Positions 31,939-42,964 of a stretch of 64,000 nucleotides of DNA are shown one piece after another. The first letter of the stretch is position 1, and each line of letters starts with the position of its first letter. This DNA comes from Rhizomys pruinosus (Eukaryota; Chordata; Mammalia; Rodentia; Spalacidae): contig VZQC01005746.1 of the NCBI GenBank assembly GCA_009823505.1, positions 998,280-1,062,279 on the forward strand, given 5' to 3'. A program made the position numbers and the translations under genes. The notes under the pieces were generated by a model, which searched no databases, was not told where the DNA came from, and worked only from the letters and a program-made list of their open reading frames with translations.

Positions 31939-32310
31939 TGGTTGCTTTTCTGTTGCTGTGACAAAACACCAGGACCAAGGGAAATTATAAAAAGAGTTTG
32001 TTTGATCTTATAGATCTAGAGGAATCAGAGTCTGTCATGGTGGTGGCATGGTGGTGGGTGTTAGCCAGAAGAGAAAGCAGAGCTGCACACCTTCAGGCAG
32101 ACATGGGAGGCAGAGAGTGACTGGAAATCTGAAGAGGCTAAAGAACTTTCTCTGCTTTCTTGCAGTGATGTGCTGAGGCCATGTCATGCAAGGCCACAAC
32201 TTCTAAGACTTCCCTAAACAGTTCCACCAACTGGGGGACAAAATGTCCAAATACTTGGAGCCTATGCAAGATGGTCTCATTCAAACTACCACTAGTACAT
32301 CACATATAAA
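31939..32310 (+). mobile_element. common rodent interspersed repeat (RMER-type, name uncertain)
   Basis: Recognisable by its start CTGTTGCTGTGACAAAACAC, the internal GTCATGGTGGTGGCATGG and GGGAGGCAGAGAGTGACTGG, and the end AACAGTTCCACCAACTGGGG, GCCTATGCAAGATGGTCTCA, TTCAAACTACCACTA. Motif order is intact. The family name is from memory and uncertain. Confidence 0.65.
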
Positions 32311-32449
32311 TGTGCTCTGTACTATGTAGCACTCCTGGTACTGTACACTGAAATCACACCATGTATTCTCTGTTCAGTTCCAGTATTTCTACACACCATG
32401 TCTCCTCTCTTATTAGAGGACACTGGCAGTTCTTCCCACAGGGAAAATG

Positions 32450-32807
32450 CAAAGCAAGAGTCTATGAAGGAATTGCAGAGATGCTCAGTGGATAGACTGT
32501 TAGCCACAGAAGCCAGAAAAAAAAAAAAAACTTAGTTCAGATCATCAACACCCACCCAAGAGCAGTGTACATATCTATAACTTTGGTGCTGGGTGTGTGA
32601 AGACAGAAGTATCGCTAGATATTGCCATTCAGTCACTCTAGTCAAATGTGTGAGCTTCAGGTTCAGTGACCACCACCCCCAACCCCTTCTTAAAAAATAA
32701 CAGGAAGGCAATAGAGGAATACCCTGGATATTACCCTCTGGGCTCCACAAACAGACAGACAGCCAGACAGGCAAGCAGGCAGACAGACAGGCAGACAGAC
32801 AGATACA

Positions 32808-32849
<42 letters not shown>

Positions 32850-32895
32850 AGCACACACAAACATGTGAACCTCCCCCTGGTACACTCCAATCTTG
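32450..32895 (+). mobile_element. B4-like composite SINE ending in CAGA/CA repeats
   Basis: GCAGAGATGCTCAGTGGATAG-like head, an internal A-run (32,518-32,531), ATCAACACCCACCCAAGAGC, CTATAACTTTGGTGCTGGG, GAGCTTCAGGTTCAGTGACC, TTAAAAAATAACAGGAAGGC and GGCTCCACAAACAGACAGAC follow the order of an old rodent composite SINE whose tail expands into tetranucleotides and (CA)n. Confidence 0.5.
32750..32848. repeat. (CAGA/CAGG)n followed by (CA)n
   Basis: Alternating CAGACAGG-type tetranucleotides run into about 18 CA dinucleotides. Cysteine/valine-rich and threonine/histidine-rich open frames across it are artefacts. Confidence 0.95.
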
Positions 32896-33414
32896 AGAGA
32901 TAAGCAGTACTCTTTGATGTTGCTAACAGTTTCTTTGGATTTGTGTATTTTTATTTGTTTCCATCTCCATTTGTATTCTCCTTTGACAGTAATATTATAC
33001 AGTAATATTTCTAAAAGAACTTAGACAATTCAACACTCTTTTGAGTCTGAAACTTAAGTGTGACTTGATTCAACTGGAGTTCTGGTTACAGCATGGGATG
33101 CTGGACCATGTATGCAGAATACTCTCCTGTTGCCCACTGTTCTCAGAATGGTGAACTTTATGCATGAGAAGTGCGAATGTATCAATTATACCATCCACCA
33201 TCTCATCACTTTCTCCAAGATCTAAAAAGGTTCCTTTTAAGAGAAAAGGAAGGATAACTTTGAACCCATTCTACAAGTCTTCAAATAGTCTGTCCATCGC
33301 CCTAACTTAGTCCTGTTTAATCCTAACCGGTTACCTTGTCCATGCATACTTTGCTTTGAACTTATCCCCTGTTCCTCTATGACACCAGCACCCTGTCATT
33401 TCTTGCCATTTGGA
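32896..33414. other. unique DNA, no gene seen
   Basis: Nothing recognised. Confidence 0.5.
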
Positions 33415-33600
33415 CTTAGCCCAGGCCTCTTCCTCTTTCTGCCTGGCAGATCCCATACCAGCTTTTGAACATCTGGCTAATATCTAGTAAGCCTCAAACT
33501 TCCTCTCAGGTGTAATTCTCAGAAACATCTGTCTCTGAACTCCTAGTAAAACTTGTGTCCCTGTTAATGCACTCTGATAACCAACTTTAAAACTAATCAA
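33415..33600 (+). mobile_element. LINE-2-like relic
   Basis: GGCCTCTTCCTCTTTCTGCC, TGGCAGATCCCATACC, ACTTCCTCTCAGGTGTAATT and AGAAACATCTGTCTCTGAAC resemble the L2 3' region (CTTCCCTCTGCCTGG then a TCAGGTCTC / TCACTTCCTCAGAGAAGC-like order). Short and ancient, so uncertain. Confidence 0.4.
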
Positions 33601-35143
33601 ATCCATTCTTATTTAAATAATTGGTTCTCCCCCTTACAATATAAACTAGCAATTACACTATTGCTGGTCACTGTGAACATTCAGAAAAAGCAGAGTGATT
33701 GACTGCAATGGGTGTTAGGTACTCATTGACTATAGTTTATGTTTAAAACATATTTTTAAAATGAGGATTAAACAGTAAAGCTTCCTCTCCACTTTGCTGC
33801 TATGTTTAGAATTCATTCATTATGATGCCCCTATTTCTATATTTTCTATATTATGGGCCTATTTCTATATTTTCCTTCACATTTGACAAATAAAATATTC
33901 CTACATTTAATTTTTGTGTCTAAATTTTCTACATTTTTATAGAATTATCTAACAGGTTTCACTTTTCTAACTAGCAGAAATCATTTCAAATTAATTATAA
34001 CTAAAATAAAACGTACCTTTTTTTGTTCTGTCACTTACTAAAATATATTAAGGAAAACATGGTACACACTCTTTCTCTAAACGTGATCTTTCAGAAGTCA
34101 CTGAATTGTAATACTAACTAGACACACTCAGGTGTATGAACTAGTTAGTTTAATATTAACCATGTATAAGATGGCAATATTTTCATACCCCTCTTCAATT
34201 GAGAAGTTTCCCTACCAGCACAGTGAAGAGCCCGTTTCCTTCCCTTTACTCATTTATGCAGCCAGAGTGTTGCTTAACTGAGCATATGTTTCTTACTTGC
34301 AAACCCTGAAACCCTTTCAATCAAAGTGCAAAGGAGTCAGAATGTCATATCCAAGAGAAAGTTTTTAAGAAATCCGGTGTATTGTTATTCTTTCATATTT
34401 ACATCTAAACTTGTGCATCTTGTGTTATTTTCATGAGTAGATTTTCCATTTTCATTTAAGACAGCACTAATATAATCAACAGAAGGCTATGTGCTAGCTA
34501 TAGAGAGCAAATTCCTCTGTGTGTCAGGTGAAAGCTCCATGCTTTTATTTTCAATAGACTTCAAGGGGAGGGGCTGTGGAAGTATTTATTTGGCTTATGG
34601 CACCCTCTCAGATGTGTTGCATCTGTTGCGGAGTGGGGATGTGGAACTCCCTTCTGGTGACTAGTTGCCTTGGACAACAGACATGTTTTTACTTCTTGGC
34701 TTTGATCTTTTTTTGCCTGGTATCTAAATGAAACCCTTCTTCTGCCTGGGAAGCTAAGGGGTTTTGTTAGATTCCTATTACAAAATATCTCTGCTTCTGC
34801 CTTCACTGGGGAAGCCCCATCTTTAATTCTGCTCCAAAACCTTCAGTTGCAGAGAGCCATGGAATCAAGTTGAAGCATAACAAATGGGCAAAAATAATGT
34901 ATGCAAGAGAGGGCTTGTTACACAGAGGTGTGTGTAACAAGAATCAACCTGTCAACTGGTCTGATGGTAGAACCTGGAAGTTGAGGTTTGGAGATAGAAG
35001 CAGAGAGATCATAGAAGAAATCAGTATTCCTTAAAGAATATATGACAGATTGGCTAAGGGTATAAATGCTGGGTTCAAATTGCCTTGGCTCTGAGCAATT
35101 CATTTTCACCTGTGACAAAATTAGTAAATGATAAACATTTTTT
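33601..35143. other. unique AT-rich DNA, no gene seen
   Basis: About 1.5 kb with no recognised repeat. A 17-base word CCTATTTCTATATTTTC is duplicated at about 33,828 and 33,859. Open frames at 34,561-34,806 and 34,918-35,208 (minus) lack recognisable domains. Confidence 0.5.
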
Positions 35144-35575
35144 GTAGTAAAATTTTTAATCACTGTGACAAATACCTGAGAGAAACAGGTAAAATCTATT
35201 TGTCTCATAACTTCAGAAGTTCTAGTCTATGATCTGGATGCACTATCAGCCTATGGCTGGGTGCTCTGTTTGGGGGTCTGACACAGAAGGGTGTTGTAGA
35301 ACAGTGATGCTTAAGCCATGAAGCCAGGAAACATAGAAACTAACAAGAAAATGCAGGAACAAGACAAATGTCCCATCCATCTATCTATCTATCTTCATCT
35401 CCAAAATTTCTATCACTTCCCAGTTGTAGTATCAGTAATGGAGACATCTTTGGATCAGTCAACCCATTCATGAAAGTACAGCTTTCAGGATCCAATCAGT
35501 TCCCATAATCCCACCTCTGAATAAAATTTTAATTGAGACAAAGCATTCAATGTATGATTTTTGGCTGAGTAGTTC
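35144..35575 (+). mobile_element. old MER-type interspersed repeat (name uncertain)
   Basis: TTAATCACTGTGACAAATAC, CTCATAACTTCAGAAGTTCT, CAATCAGTTCCCATAATCCC, ACCTCTGAATAAAATTTTAA and GAGACAAAGCATTCAATGTA follow the start-to-end order of a widespread eutherian repeat related to the one at 31,939. It includes a short (ATCT)n run near 35,377. Confidence 0.5.
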
Positions 35576-35915
35576 ATATCTACATAGTAGCCATTCCTAT
35601 TAGCAAAGAAGTGGAACTGCCCTAGATGTCAATCAAAGGATGAATGGAAAATGAAATGTGGTACCTCTAAACGATGGGATATTATTCAGATGTAAAGGAA
35701 TTTCAGTCATAAAATTTGCAAGGAACTATTTGAACATGGAAATGATTGCATTAGGCTAGGTGACCCAAGTCAAAAATAAAAGAAAATACACATTCTCACT
35801 CAACAGCAGATCCTAGCCTGCAATGTTTACATATATACACTAAACAGGTGTTAAGTGTAAGGTCTAAACCTTTACAAAGCAGACTAAGAGCGGTAACATT
35901 AGGTGATGACTTACT
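35576..35915 (+). mobile_element. ancient LINE-1 3' end, plus strand
   Basis: GTAGCCATTCCTATTAGCAA, GATGTCAATCAAAGGATGAA, GAAATGTGGTACCTCTAAAC and TATTATTCAGATGTAAAGG are the pre-terminal part of LINE-1 ORF2, followed by a decayed 3'UTR. Older than the other LINE-1 pieces here. Confidence 0.75.
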
Positions 35916-36228
35916 ATGGAATACAGTCAGGATATAAAGCTAATTCTCTACTTTCAACTACTTCATAGGTTTGGTTTTTTGTGGTGTGTATATGAATTCA
36001 GTTTTTTCTGTATTGAAATAACAAGGATCATAAATTCACTCCAGAACACTCCAATATGTATTACAATAGTGGATTATGAAAATTGGACTTGCTTTTTTTT
36101 ATTCCACTAAATGCAGTGTGGTAAGATTTAGATATTGCTAACCACTGAATACATTTGTCACATTGACCTGATTAGTAAAGGAGATTTATAAAAAAACATT
36201 TTCTGGAGAAGAAGGGTTTTATAATCTT
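35916..36228. other. unique AT-rich DNA, no gene seen
   Basis: Nothing recognised. Confidence 0.5.
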
Positions 36229-37280
36229 TTTTTTTTTTTTAGTTTTTTTCTCTCTCTTTTTTTTTATTGATGTTTTGTGTATTTCATACATCATTTTCCA
36301 ATTCAGTTCAGGCATATTTCCCTTTCCCTTCCCACCACCCCACCCCACCCCATCCCAGATCATGCATTCTGCCATAACTGTCCTGCATCTTTCTCTCAGT
36401 TTTTTTTTTTCATTTTTTAACAATAAGTGATAATTTATGAAAAATATATTAAAAAAATAAAAAAAAAAAACAATTTGAAGCAGTTGTGAAACAAACCGCA
36501 CAGCCCATGGTTCCCACCACCAAGAGGGGGGGCTTGTATGTTCAATAAGTTGATCCAATGACGTGTGCCAGAACTATATTGCTGATAGTTCACCATTTCA
36601 CCCCAATCGCAAGCCCTTAACATTCTACTACCATGCCCCTCTTCCGCAGATTGTTCCCTAGGCTTAGAAAAGGGCACAGCTGGAATGAGAGCAAAACAAT
36701 CTACGTTCTTCTCGGAGCTTTTGTCTCTGGACGTGGTCAAGTTCTGGCTGTTTCCTTTCATGGGTGAAAGTTTGTCCAGGAATAACCTTTCGATCCTACT
36801 AATGAAGCTAAACATAGCAAATTAGATATATAGGGGATTTTTAAAAGTACTAATTGTTATGGTAGGATTAACTGTTGGTATAGACACAGAACAATGTTTG
36901 GATGGTATGTATAATCATGAATTACATGTATTTTTCTGTTACACTATGACAGGGTTCTTCTGGCTTATAACAATCTCCTAACCATTAGAGGATGTAAGGC
37001 TTGGGGCATCAGCCATGGGGTTATTCCCTCCAAGGAGGAGCCAATAGCCAATTAGGTTTGGGATAACAGGCATTTGGTGCCTCTTGTTGCACAGTAGTTC
37101 CAGGAGGACGGTGTAGCTGGGTGCGTGACAGAGGAGTCTTGTCTTGACCAAGGAGACCCATAGTGCTTATTGATGGTGATTGGCCTGGTTGTTTTCTGTC
37201 TGGTAGGAACACTATAGGGGTAGGGAGATGAGAATTCCTCAAGGTGGTAAGGAGCAAGTACCGGGGCGGGTTTCTTTGTT
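36229..37280 (-). mobile_element. LINE-1 3'UTR, copy A (minus)
   Basis: Begins at the left with poly(A) complement and TTATTGATGTTTTGTGTATT. It then contains the C-rich tract, CATGCATTCTGCCATAACTG, ACCACCAAGAGGGGGGGCTT, CCCTAGGCTTAGAAAAGGGC, TTCTGGCTGTTTCCTTTC and CTCCAAGGAGGAGCCAATAG. About 1 kb of 3'UTR-type sequence with no ORF2. The same text recurs in copy B. Confidence 0.8.
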
Positions 37281-37281
37281 T

Positions 37282-38218
37282 TAACATGTGTTATTATGCT
37301 TTGTGCATGCATCATAATCAATGTGTCCAATTAAGTGTCAGGAAGTCCTTGTCCCTTCCACCCCCCCCCCACCCCATCCAGATCATTGCATTCTGCCATA
37401 ATTGTCCTGATCTTCAGTCTTTTTTTTTTCCATTTTCTTAGCTAATAAGTGATATCCTGAGTACAAAGATCCTTTCCATGAAACAAAACCAATTTGCAGG
37501 TGTTTGTGCCCAAACCCCCACAGCGCCACCATCCAGCGGTGGGCTGTAGGGGTTGTATGTTTTAAATACAAGTTGATCAATGAGTGTCCCAACTAATTGC
37601 GTAGTTTCACCGATTCACCCAATCGCAGGCCCTTACATTCATACCGATGTCCCATCTTGCCACAGATTGTACCCTAGGCTTAGAAAAGGGCACAGGGTGG
37701 AGAAGAAAAACAAGTCACTCCTCTGGAGCTGTTGTCTTGGATTCGGTCAATTCTGGCTGTTTCCTTTCTTGGAGCAACAGTTTGTCCAGGATATACTTTC
37801 AATCCTTCACAAACTGAAGCACCACAAAGGCAATTATATATAATAAGGTATTTAAAACAGCACTCATAGTTATGTAGGTTACTTACTTGGATAGACACAT
37901 ATGTTGTTGGATATTGTTTAATCCATGAATTAACAGTTTTTTCCTGTTAATATGATGTACAGGGTCTTACTGTGGCTTTAACATTGCTCCTAACCTGTAG
38001 AGGTGTAAGCTTGTGGGCATCAGCCTGAGGTTATTGGTCCCCTCCAAGGAGACAGAGCCATAGCCAATATAGATTTGGGACTATCTAACAGACATAACAT
38101 GGGCTGCCTCTGCTGCCTGCACATTATTTTCAGGCAGGTGATCTGTAGCCGGTGCTGACGGTGGTGTCTTGGCAAGTACTGCTTTTCCAAGGACCTGAGT
38201 TCATCCGAGAACCATGTC
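37282..38218 (-). mobile_element. LINE-1 3'UTR, copy B (minus, head-to-tail with A)
   Basis: Parallels copy A throughout: TTATGCTTTGTGCATGCATC, CATTGCATTCTGCCATAATT, CCCTAGGCTTAGAAAAGGGC, AATTCTGGCTGTTTCCTTTC, CTCCAAGGAGACAGAGCCAT. It is somewhat shorter at its 5' side (right) and has no clear poly(A) complement at its left edge, so it may not be an ordinary independent insertion. Confidence 0.8.
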
Positions 38219-38228
38219 ATATATACAT

Positions 38229-38589
38229 AATTAAACTACAGCGATGTAGTCTGGACACTCCATTTGATCAACTTGATTGAACAAACAACCTGTCACCCCC
38301 ACTGAATGGTGGGATGGCTGTGGGGGTTTGGGCACAACAGTCTGTCAGATTGGTTTTGACACGAAGGATGCTTGTACTCAATGGATTATCACTTATAGCT
38401 ATAAAAAGAAAAAAAAAAAAAAAAAACCCTGAAAATGCAGGACAGTTATGGCAGAATACATGATTGGGATGGGTGGGGGGGGGGGGAGAGGGAAAGGGAA
38501 ATATGCCTGATCTGAATTGGAAAATGATGTACGAAATGCACAAACCATCAATAAAAATTAAATTAAAAACAACAAATAAATAAATAAAT
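38229..38589 (+). mobile_element. LINE-1 3'UTR, copy C (plus)
   Basis: Sense orientation of the same 3'UTR: CTGGACACTCCATTTGATCA, GGGGGTTTGGGCACAACAG, GATGCTTGTACTCAATGGAT, CAGTTATGGCAGAATACATG, a long G tract (38,466-38,499), then AATGATGTACGAAATGC, CATCAATAAAAATT. It lies head-to-head with copy B. Confidence 0.88.
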
Positions 38590-39686
38590 GAGATGGGTCT
38601 ATAGTTTTCCTTTTTTGTTGTCTCTTTGCCTGGTTTGGGTATATTAGAGTGGTATTAGCTGTTTCATTAGAAGGAAATTGGGAAATTTCCTCGTGCTTGT
38701 ATCCTTTTGAACAATTTGAGTAATAATTGTTGTAAGTCTTTTTTGAAATGTTTTATAGAATTTGCACATGAAACCATCTGGGCCTGGGCTTTTTTTTATT
38801 TGGGAGGTTTCTTATTACATCTTCAATTTCTTCATATATTATGGGTCTGTTTAAGCTGTTGATCTCTTCTTGGTTGAGCTTTGGTGATTCCCAGGATTTC
38901 AGATATTCATCCATTTCTTCTAGGTTTTCAAACTTGGTAGAGTATAGGTTTTTGAAGTATTTCCATATGATTGTCTGGATCTTTTCATTGTCTGTTGTGA
39001 TATTTTCCCTTTCATCATGGATTCTATTGATTTGGAGTTGTTCCTTCTTTCTTTTGGTTAACTGGGCTAGAGGTCTGTCTATCTTGTTTATTCTCTCAAA
39101 GAGCCAATTTTTGGATTCATTGATTTTTTTTGTATTGTTTTCTTTGTTTCTATTTCATTGATTTCTGCTCTGATTTTTGTTATTTCTTCCTGTCTGTTGC
39201 CTTTAGCGTTCATTTGTCTCTCAAATGTTTTTAGTTGCAGTGTTAGATCGTTCACTTGTGCTCTTTCTGTTTTTCTGATGTAGGCACTCAGGGCTATACA
39301 CTTCCCTCTTTGGGCTGCTTTTAAAGTATCCCATAGGTTTTGTTGTGTTGTATTATCATTGTCATTCAGTTCTAGGAATTCTTTTATTTATTTCTTTATT
39401 TCTTCCTTGACCCATTCATTGTTCAGGAGTGTGCCATTTAGTCGCCATGTGTTCTTGTAGATAGTAGGGCTTATCTTGGTGTTGATATTGAGCTTTATTG
39501 CACTGTGGTCTGATAGAATGCATAAAATTATTTCCATCTTTTTGTATTTGTTGAGGTTTTTTCTGTATCCCAGGATGGGGTCGATTTTGGAGAATGTTCC
39601 ATGGGGTGCTGAGTAAAAAGTGTATTCTCTGGTATTTGGGTGGAATATTTGGTAGATGTCTGTGAGGTTCATTTGGTGTATCATAT
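38590..39686 (-). mobile_element. LINE-1 ORF2 interior (reverse transcriptase to endonuclease), minus strand
   Basis: Complement of ORF2 from the reverse-transcriptase region (CATCTGGGCCTGGGCTTTT and GAGTGGTATTAGCTG-type words) back to the endonuclease C-terminus. Neither end shows a tail or target duplication. It abuts copy C on the left and an unrelated LINE-1 3' part on the right. Confidence 0.85.
39388..39684 (-). pseudogene. LINE-1 ORF2 endonuclease-domain remnant
   Basis: The 98-codon open frame contains NLTDIYQIFHPNTREYTFYS, APHGTFSKIDPILGYR, CILSDHSAIKLNIN and LNNEWVKEEIKK. These match the last part of the apurinic-like endonuclease and the start of the following linker. The conserved SDH near residues 58-60 is present; the N-terminal catalytic residues are not included. 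In a full element this domain nicks the target. Here it is an inert relic. Confidence 0.88.
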
Positions 39687-39689
39687 CAT

Positions 39690-40243
39690 ATTTCTTGATT
39701 CACATTTTTCCATTTTAATTTTATATTACTCTAAAATATGCATATATATCCCCCATGATATACCAAAAATCCAAAGTCTGAAAATAAATGGTAGATTAAT
39801 TCTAGAACTTGTCTAGAGATTCACAATAGAAGAGGACAGTTGTTTTCAGATCACTAGGAATATACATTAATTTTGCTCAGTTTGCCTTACAACAAGGTAC
39901 TTGGTGCTAGCATCCACATATGAGGGATACCATTCATATATTTTTTTTTCTGGGACTGCGTTACTTCACTTAACATAATATCTTCTAGTCCCATACATTT
40001 ACCTGCAAATTTCATGATGTCGTCTTTCTTTACTGCTGCATAGAACTCCATTGTGTAGATGCACCACATTTTGTTTTTTGATGCACCACATTTTCTCTAT
40101 CCACTTGTTGGTTGAGGGGCACTTGGGTTTGTTCCAGGCTTTAAGATATTATCTCACTCCAATAAGGCTGGCTAGGATCAAGAAAACAAATGATACCAAA
40201 TGCTGGAGAGGTTGTGGGGAAAGGGGAACCCTCATCCACTGCA
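39690..40243 (-). mobile_element. LINE-1 3' part with 5' inversion (twin priming)
   Basis: 39,690-40,140 is antisense 3'UTR and ORF2 end (minus frame 39,887-40,069 with [18 protein letters not shown] and FAGKCMGLEDIMLSEVTQ). At about 40,141 the sequence switches to sense ORF2 that normally lies further 5': [18 protein letters not shown] then [14 protein letters not shown] (40,144-40,242). Switch of strand plus a deletion between the parts is the mark of twin priming. Confidence 0.85.
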
Positions 40244-40600
40244 TTGTACATACACTCTGGAGGCTCCCATTCTTTGAAACTTGACAGTTGTGGCCTTTTG
40301 GGTGCATTGCACCCTATTGCGTAAGGAAACTTCACTGGTAAGAATTGTGGGTAGGACTCATTTTTTATTCTGCCCCTCTTTCTTCTATGGTCCAGAAGTC
40401 TTGGGTATAGAGGTTCAACTGTATATTTGTGTCCAAAGACTGAGCATCTTCAGATGTGTATTTTCTGTGTCTGGACAGCTGTGCCTTCTGCAGGACCCTC
40501 CATCTGTTGCAAGAGAAGCTTCTCTGATGAATGCTGTAAGGTATGCTTGTGTATGTGATCTACTCTTTTCATTAAATCTGGATTCAGTGTATTAGATACA
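40244..40600 (-). mobile_element. LINE-1 3'UTR fragment, minus strand (Lx-like)
   Basis: ACACTCTGGAGGCTCCCATT, TTGTGGCCTTTTGGGTGCAT, AGGAAACTTCACTGGTAAGA, CATCTGTTGCAAGAGAAGCT and CTCTGATGAATGCTGTAAGG parallel 42,310-42,610, where the same 3'UTR belongs to the long antisense element. Confidence 0.8.
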
Positions 40601-40624
40601 TTTTAAGTATAAAGCTATACATGT

Positions 40625-40782
40625 GTTTGAAGAAACAGCTCAGTGATTAATACTATGTATTGCTCTTATAGAAAATCTGAGTTTGGTTTCCACCATGCAT
40701 GTCAGCAGTTGACAAGAGCATATAACTTTAGGTGTGCGGGGGATCAAATACCTTCTTCTGGCCTTCTCATGCCCATACACAC

Positions 40783-40831
<49 letters not shown>

Positions 40832-40855
40832 CAAAAATAAATCTGAAATAAGATT
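40625..40855 (+). mobile_element. old B3/B2-type SINE ending in (CA)n
   Basis: GAAGAAACAGCTCAGTGATT, TTGCTCTTATAGAAAATCTG, TTTGGTTTCCACCATGCATG, CTTCTTCTGGCCTTCTC, then (CA)n (40,779-40,827) and AACAAAAATAAATCTG. Confidence 0.7.
40775..40828. repeat. (CA)n microsatellite
   Basis: About 24 CA dinucleotides in the SINE tail. Confidence 0.95.
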
Positions 40856-41849
40856 TAGGTAGTACAGCAGTCCATTATGTTTGCTTTTATAGATTATCAT
40901 TAAGTGAAGACAGGAAATGAATCTGAAAAGAATACAAATATGTAAGATAATGTTAGGTTGTAGAGAAACACTAGAAGGATTTTATAAGGGAAAACATAAA
41001 TTAAAATAACTCCTTTCTGTCCAGGGTAGAATATTGTTAAGCCTTCTACAGTTTCTTAGTGCTCGGGTAAATATAATTTAAATTTCATTTCATGATTCCA
41101 AATATCAGTAATTATCAAAGTTTTTGTTTTGGATCATCTATATTCTTTTAAAATTGAAGACTAGAAATATCTTTTGTGGGTTGTATCTATTAATACTTCT
41201 TATTTTCTAAACAAAACAAAATTTAAATCTTATTTACAAATGGAGTTCTTATAAATATATTAACATAAATAACATACACTTATCAATGAAAATGTATTTT
41301 CCAACAATAAGTTTAGTGTTAAAAGCATGGTTTTACAGCTTTTGAAAATCTATTTAATTTTGTGTTTAACAGAAGAGAACTGGTTTTTTATATTTTCTGT
41401 ATTCAATTTGTGGAACTGAATTCTACTGTAAAAATACATGAAAAAACTCCCCAAAGTAACTGGGAACTCTTATCTAACTCCTAGAAGGTTTTAGGGTTAT
41501 CTCTTCAGAGGGGGATGCTAGAATAGCAAACAGTCCCATAAGACTAACTGGTAAAGACAGTAAGGTCTGTTGGGACACCCATTATTCCAATCTCGTTGGT
41601 CCATAATCTGCTCATAAGACTACAGCTAGGAAGACAGATTCACCGTAATTCATGCTGAATAAATGGATGGAATACCTAGTGTGTTTTTTTGCATAGAACT
41701 CCATCTCCCAATGTGGTGCTTCTGTGTCTGCACAGACATGTAGATCTCTATAAGTCTGCCTGCTTTTCTGAATTCTTCAGAAAAGATTAATTTCTCATCT
41801 TTTCTTCTTGTTACCTCTTTTTCCCTGGTTTTTGTTTTCTCTGTTGTTA
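40856..41849. other. unique AT-rich DNA, no gene seen
   Basis: Nothing recognised. An open frame at 41,650-41,865 (minus) spans the border of the LINE-1 and has no recognisable domain. Confidence 0.5.
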
Positions 41850-42657
41850 TTGACCTCTTGTCCACTTCATGAAATGGTTCCTAATAAATTTAGAACTCCT
41901 CTCTGTCCTCCAACCACCATCAGAATTCATGCATTCACCTTCATGTTAAGAACTATCCAATCAAGCTTTTGTTTTGTACCCAATATCCTTATGTGCACAT
42001 TCATCCACTGTAATCGATTCAGCACATCTAGAGATCATAGGTAAAACTTCCTCACACAGCCTTAATCAGTCTCTGGCCCAGGGCCAGCCCAACACCCGTT
42101 TCTCTTGCTACAATCTAAGACCTTGTCTGATTAAGTTGGCATGGGTCCTGTGCCTGATGCTGGCATTGCCACAAGTTCACATGTGGATGCTTCCAGTGGC
42201 CTAAAGACTCTGTATCCTTATGATCCAGCTCTGGCTATTGCAATATTTCTGCCCTTGTTCAACAATGATCCCTGGTCTGTGGGCAGGTGAGATTTAAGTT
42301 CACTAGTCCTATCTAGGGACACACACTCTGGAGGCTCGTTCTTTGAAACTTGGCCTGCTGTGGCCTTCCGTGGCCATCACACTGTGTTGTATAAGGAAGC
42401 TTCACTGCTGAGAATTGGGGGGTGCCCTCATTTTCTCTGTGATCTTCATTCCACAAGCTTTAGGTGTAGATGATCAACTGTAGATGTATCACCTAAGACT
42501 GGGCATCTTCCAGATGAATATTCTCTGTGTCTGACCAGTTGTGCGATTCTGTAGTAGCTGCCATCTGTTGCTAAGAGAAGCTTCTTTGATGAGTGGTGTA
42601 AGGTTAGCTTGTCTGTAAATATAAGATTCCATATGTAGCATATGGTAAGAAATTCCA

Positions 42658-42964
42658 GTGGGGGGTGACAGGTTGTTTGTTCAACCCCCACTGGATGGTG
42701 GGGCTGTAGGTGTTTGGGCACAACAGCCTGCAGATAGGTTTTGCATGAAGGATGCTTGTACTCATGGATTATCACTTATAGCTAAAAATGAAAAAAAAAA
42801 CTCTGAGAGAAAGATGCAGGACAGTTATGGCAGAATGCATGATCTGGGATGGGGGGGGGGGGGAGGGAAAGGTAAATAAGCCTGAACTGAATTGGAAAAA
42901 ATGTATGAAATGCACAAAGCATCAATAAAAACTAATTTAAAAAAAAAAAGAATTAAAAAAAAAA
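42658..42964 (+). mobile_element. short LINE-1 3' end inserted in the older LINE-1, with 5' micro-inversion
   Basis: Sense 3'UTR (GTGTTTGGGCACAACAGC, CAGTTATGGCAGAATGCATG, G tract 42,846-42,872, CATCAATAAAAACTAATTTA and A-tail). The 11-base duplication AAGAAATTCCA is at 42,647-42,657 and 42,965-42,975. At the 5' end, 42,655-42,684 is the reverse complement of the segment that normally precedes CCCCCACTGG, giving a 10-base hairpin (42,655-42,664 with 42,685-42,694). Confidence 0.92.

Noticed and set aside
32532..32885. Cys/Val-rich frame and its Thr/His/Gln-rich partner on the other strand
   Set aside because: Both are translations of (CA)n and (CAGA)n microsatellites.
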